Shown here: positions 61,132 through 64,000 of the stretch, one piece after another
How positions within the stretch are numbered: position 1 is the stretch's first letter
Layout: every line of letters starts with the position of its first letter
Assembly: GCA_000963575.1 (NCBI GenBank)
Contig: CP011077.1
Span: 1,178,001-1,242,000 of the forward strand
Source: Klebsiella michiganensis
GTDB lineage: Bacteria > Pseudomonadota > Gammaproteobacteria > Enterobacterales > Enterobacteriaceae
Reading direction: 5' to 3'
Length of the DNA stretch: 64,000 nucleotides
The notes under the pieces: generated by a model
What the model was told of the DNA's origin: nothing
Seen by the model: only the letters and a program-made list of their open reading frames with translations
Databases searched by the model: none
Made by a program: the position numbers and the translations under genes

Positions 61132-61199
61132 GCGGAAATTGTCCTGTTGCTTAACGATTCGCTCAAACTGCAGTGAGCGTTAAGAGTAATGCGTCTCAT
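61128..61199 (-). CDS. uof: Leader peptide upstream of fur (uof)
   Basis: ATG 61199 opens a frame encoding MRRITLNAHCSLSESLSNRT then ISA, ending in a TGA that overlaps the fur start (ATGA). Translational coupling of uof to fur, and its repression by RyhB, is known in E. coli. An in-frame TTG further upstream would give a longer product. No clear ribosome site is seen before the ATG. Confidence 0.6.
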   Translation of the reverse strand: MRRITLNAHCSLSESLSNRTISA

Positions 61200-61410
61200 T
61201 ATAGAACTGCTACTTCTAAATGGAAACCGCAAGTATGGTGCAAAATAAGGCTGAAAAATCGTGGCGGAGTCGCCATTTACAGTAATTATCAGCCAAGCTA
61301 TCAGGCAGACATTGTACAGGGATGTACGAGAAAGTTACAAACTTGTAGCAATTATTTTCATTGCCGCAAGCTATCAAGATGGCGCAAATGCCGCATTTGC
61401 GCCAGAGAAA

Positions 61411-61941
61411 TCAGGCGTTAATGATATCGGCCAGATTCAGTTCTTCAGAAACTTGTTTAACCCACTTCTCAACGCGTTCAGCGGTCAGCTCTGGCTGACG
61501 GTCTTCGTCGATAGCCAGGCCGACAAAGTTGTCGTCATCCGCCAGGCCTTTGGACGCTTCAAAGTGGTAGCCAGCGGTTGGCCAGTGGCCGACGATCGCT
61601 GCGCCGCGAGGCTCGATGATGTCGCGAATGGTGCCCAGCGCATCACAGAAGTATTCCGCATAGTCTTCCTGGTCGCCGCAGCCGAACAGCGCCACCAGCT
61701 TGCCGTTGAAATCTACTTCTTCGAGGGTAGGGAAGAAATCATCCCAGTCGCACTGGGCTTCACCGTAGTACCAGGTCGGGATGCCGAGCAACAGAATGTC
61801 GAAACCTTCGAGATCTTCTTTGCTGCTTTTAGCAATGTCATGCACCTCAGCAACGTCTTTACCGAGCTGTTTTTGAATCATTTTCGCGATATTTTCGGTG
61901 TTACCGGTGTCGCTGCCGAAAAAAATGCCTACGATTGCCAT
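61411..61941 (-). CDS. fldA: Flavodoxin 1
   Basis: 176 residues, nearly identical to E. coli FldA. FMN phosphate loop GSDTGNTENIA; stacking residues in GIPTWYYGEAQ and FGCGDQEDYAEYF. It donates electrons to radical-SAM enzymes and MetH. Both LipA and MiaB in this window are radical-SAM enzymes that need such a donor. Start at MAIVGIFF with an upstream AGAGG; the next gene, ybfE, is 180 bases upstream. Confidence 0.98.
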   Translation of the reverse strand: MAIVGIFFGSDTGNTENIAKMIQKQLGKDVAEVHDIAKSSKEDLEGFDILLLGIPTWYYGEAQCDWDDFFPTLEEVDFNGKLVALFGCGDQEDYAEYFCDALGTIRDIIEPRGAAIVGHWPTAGYHFEASKGLADDDNFVGLAIDEDRQPELTAERVEKWVKQVSEELNLADIINA

Positions 61942-62120
61942 GAGTAAAATAACCTCTTGAAACTTAATAGTATGCTGGCCGTTCAATGCCCACGTATAGG
62001 GCAATCATAGCAGAACAGCTCCAGCAGCGGAAACAGCTATCACGCCCGGGTGCACAGTCTGCAACATGGTTTAGCTCACCCTTTTGAGATTTCGGATAAC
62101 CCGCAGGGCGGCTAAAAGTG

Positions 62121-62399
62121 TTACCCGAGGTTTTTAAGCTGCTCGAGCAGCATCTCTTCGATCAGTTCGCTGCGGCTGATGTTACGGGCGTCAGCAAGCT
62201 GGTTGAGGGCGTCGACCGCATCATTGTTCAGTTTTAGCTCGACCCGCTTCAAACCACGCACTTTGTCGCGCTTAAGCTGATTGCGTTTATTGATACGCAA
62301 TTGCTCATCGCGCGAGAGCGGATTGGTTTTCGGCCGCCCGGGGCGACGCTCGTCCGCGAACAGATCTAATGTAGTACGGTCCGTTTGTTCTTTTGCCAT
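62121..62399 (-). CDS. ybfE: LexA-regulon protein YbfE (ribbon-helix-helix type)
   Basis: 92 residues. Starts MAKEQTDRTTLDLFADERRP and continues with a basic stretch and a ribbon-helix-helix-like C-terminal half (RVELKLNNDAVDALNQLADA, ISRSELIEEMLLEQL). Five residues shorter than E. coli YbfE. It belongs to the SOS regulon in E. coli, but the corresponding box here is altered. Function unknown. An in-frame ATG 24 codons upstream is unlikely. Confidence 0.93.
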   Translation of the reverse strand: MAKEQTDRTTLDLFADERRPGRPKTNPLSRDEQLRINKRNQLKRDKVRGLKRVELKLNNDAVDALNQLADARNISRSELIEEMLLEQLKNLG

Positions 62400-62521
62400 G
62401 ATTAGAATACTGACAGGAAATTCTGGCTGCAGGGGCAGGGTGCCGGTGCAATTAAGCGCGCCATCATACATCAGCGCGCCACTCCCGCCAACGCGTTAGC
62501 GACTTCTGCTGGCTGGTCGTT

Positions 62522-62535
62522 CTGTTTTTAATCAG
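62522..62535. promoter_or_regulatory. Degenerate LexA-type box between ybfF and ybfE
   Basis: The minus strand reads AACTGATTAAAAACAGAACG across the ybfF stop codon. It corresponds to the E. coli ybfE LexA box, AACTGATTAAAAACCCAGCG as I recall it, but has 8 rather than 10 bases between CTG and CAG. Confidence 0.4.
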
Positions 62536-63308
62536 TTTTTCGACTCGGCATCGATAAATCGGTGAATCGCGCGTAAAACAGCGTCCGGTTTTTCCGCATG
62601 AACCCAATGACCCGCGCCAGCGATAACGTGAGCACGGGCCTGTGGGAACTGACTTAACAGCGCCTCGCGGTGGCTTTCATCAACATATGGGGAATTCCCC
62701 CCGCGGATAAACAGCGCCGGATGAGGCCAGGCCGGTACAGGCTGCCAGCCGACGATACTTTCATATTGTTGCCAAAGCACGGGCACGTTGAACTTCCACT
62801 CACCGTCAGCGAAGGATTTCAGCAGAAACTGAATGACACCTTCTTCTGCTACATGTTTACGCATGATTTGCGCCGCCTGCTGGCGAGTTTCAACCCCTGC
62901 TTCAGTGACCGCGCGAATCGCCGCGAAAATCTCGTCGTGACGGCGAACCTGATAGTTAACCGGAGCGATATCAATCATCACCAGCTTATCGATGCGCTGA
63001 GGGGCAAGAGCCGTCAGCGCCATCACCACTTTGCCGCCCATGGAATGGCCAATAAACGTGGCTTTCTCGATGCCGTATTCGTCCAGCGTGTCCAGCACGT
63101 CGCCGGCCATTGCGGCATAGCTCATGTCATCACTGCGCGGAGACAGCCCGTGGTTACGCAGATCTATTTGCAGCAAGGTATGATCTTTACCCAGATCCCG
63201 CGCCAGCACGCCGAGATTATCCAGGCTGCCAAACAGGCCGTGAATCAGGACGATAGGGGAATTGCTATTCGATTGTTGCGCAGTTTGCAGGCGAGCATTT
63301 AATTTCAT
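62532..63308 (-). CDS. ybfF: Alpha/beta-hydrolase esterase YbfF
   Basis: 258 residues. The oxyanion segment IVLIHGLFGSLDNLG and the nucleophile elbow FIGHSMGGKVV with catalytic Ser are clear; the His is in AGAGHWVHAEKPD. It hydrolyses short acyl-CoA or malonyl esters in vitro. Divergent to seqA. Confidence 0.96.
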   Translation of the reverse strand: MKLNARLQTAQQSNSNSPIVLIHGLFGSLDNLGVLARDLGKDHTLLQIDLRNHGLSPRSDDMSYAAMAGDVLDTLDEYGIEKATFIGHSMGGKVVMALTALAPQRIDKLVMIDIAPVNYQVRRHDEIFAAIRAVTEAGVETRQQAAQIMRKHVAEEGVIQFLLKSFADGEWKFNVPVLWQQYESIVGWQPVPAWPHPALFIRGGNSPYVDESHREALLSQFPQARAHVIAGAGHWVHAEKPDAVLRAIHRFIDAESKN

Positions 63309-63482
63309 GGCAAAGTTCTTTATTTTGGTTCGTTTGGTTAGGGTATCATGTTGGCATTCCTGCGGGCGTGCGGCAAATATTCAGTTTACTCTGACTTTGA
63401 GTCGCCCCTCCTGTTCGCTGTTGGGATTTGACCCTATACTCCCAACGACTTGTATTCAGAAAAGATATCGTACTGGATTAAG

Positions 63483-64000
63483 ATGAAAACAATCGAAGTT
63501 GATGACGAGCTATACCGCTACATTGCCAGCCAGACTAAGCACATTGGTGAGAGCGCGTCAGACATTTTACGGCGCATGCTTAAATTTACCGCCGGGCAAA
63601 CACCAGCAGCCACTCCTACGCCAGCTGCGCCTGAGCGCGCTGCGGCTCCCGTTGTTGAAGAAAAGCCTGCGAACACCGCCCGCAACCGCGTGCGCGCCGT
63701 TCGTGAGCTGCTGCTTTCCGATGAATATGCCGCTCAGAATAAGGCCGTAAACCGCTTTATGATGGTGCTGTCCACCCTGTATCAGCTGGACGCGAAGACT
63801 TTCGGCGAAGCGACTGAATCCCTGCATGGCCGCACTCGCGTCTATTTTGCTGGCGACGAACAAACGCTGCTGGCGAACGGGAACCAAACCAAGCCGAAAC
63901 ATGTTCCGGGCACCCCATACTGGGTGATCACCAATACGAATACTGGTCGTAAATGCAGCATGATCGAACACATCATGCAGTCAATGCAGTTCCCTGCGGA
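63483..64000 (+). CDS. seqA: Negative regulator of replication initiation SeqA, 3' truncated by the window end
   Basis: The frame from ATG 63483 gives MKTIEVDDELYRYIASQTKH, an N-terminal oligomerisation domain, then a variable Ala/Pro/Thr linker (about 38-60), then the hemimethylated-GATC-binding domain (RELLLSDEYAAQNKAVNRFM, ESLHGRTRVYF, GTPYWVITNTNTGRKCSMIE). About 172 codons are visible; E. coli SeqA has 181, so only the last few are missing. It sequesters oriC after replication. Confidence 0.97.
   Translation, partial: MKTIEVDDELYRYIASQTKHIGESASDILRRMLKFTAGQTPAATPTPAAPERAAAPVVEEKPANTARNRVRAVRELLLSDEYAAQNKAVNRFMMVLSTLYQLDAKTFGEATESLHGRTRVYFAGDEQTLLANGNQTKPKHVPGTPYWVITNTNTGRKCSMIEHIMQSMQFPA

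Overview
The window is a piece of chromosome from a member of the Enterobacteriaceae. Nearly every gene from rnk rightwards matches, in product and mostly in order, the E. coli/Salmonella 14-15 min region (rnk, rna, dcuC, pagP, cspE, crcB, ybeM, tatE, lipA, ybeF, lipB, ybeD, dacA, rlpA, mrdBA, rlmH, rsfS, nadD, holA, lptE, leuS, ybeL, gltIJKL, lnt, ybeXYZ, miaB, ubiF, seven tRNAs, asnB, nagDCAB, nagE, glnS, chiPQ, fur, fldA, ybfE, ybfF, seqA). It is not E. coli or Salmonella. It has an intact ybeM, a lateral-flagella (Flag-2) locus next to rnk, a copper RND efflux operon between dcuC and pagP, no cit genes between rna and dcuC, no cobC between rsfS and nadD, and none of the ybeQ-hscC-rihA block. 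I cannot assign a genus from the sequence alone.

Layout. (1) 1-4614: the tail of a Flag-2 operon (lafE fragment, lafF, lafS, lafT, lafU), followed by a secreted NlpC/P60 cell-wall hydrolase. (2) 4851-10065: rnk, a GntP-family sugar-acid permease behind two GntR-type operators, two small orphan genes, RNase I and DcuC with an FNR-type box. (3) 10474-17178: a copper-export operon (small Cys/Met protein, CusF, TolC-family outer-membrane factor, CusB carrying its own CusF domain, CusA). (4) 17376-23805: PagP, CspE, a 28-residue membrane protein, CrcB, YbeM, TatE and lipoate synthesis (LipA, LipB) with YbeF and YbeD. (5) 23915-35537: cell shape and envelope (DacA, RlpA, RodA, PBP2), ribosome factors (RlmH, RsfS), NadD, HolA, LptE, LeuS. 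(6) 35802-46953: YbeL, the glutamate/aspartate ABC transporter with a nonsense mutation in its binding-protein gene gltI and an SroC-like RNA, Lnt, YbeX/Y/Z, MiaB, UbiF. (7) 47042-54142: tRNA operon, AsnB, nagBACD. (8) 54477-64000: NagE, GlnS, chitoporin ChiP with ChiQ, uof-fur, FldA, YbfE, YbfF, start of SeqA.

Functional links. Chitin sugars enter through ChiP, are taken up by NagE and broken down by NagA/NagB under NagC. The ChiX pairing site overlaps the chiP ribosome site. LipB/LipA make lipoate. RodA-PBP2-RlpA-DacA shape the wall. The cus genes form a tripartite Cu/Ag pump.

I found no CRISPR array, prophage, IS element or defence island, and no convincing new multi-gene system. The points most worth a second look are the in-frame stop in gltI beside an intact SroC/GcvB circuit, the CusB-CusF fusion, an apparently mosaic NagE, an unnamed 28-residue membrane protein, unexplained operator-like palindromes upstream of chiP, and a shortened LexA-type box upstream of ybfE.
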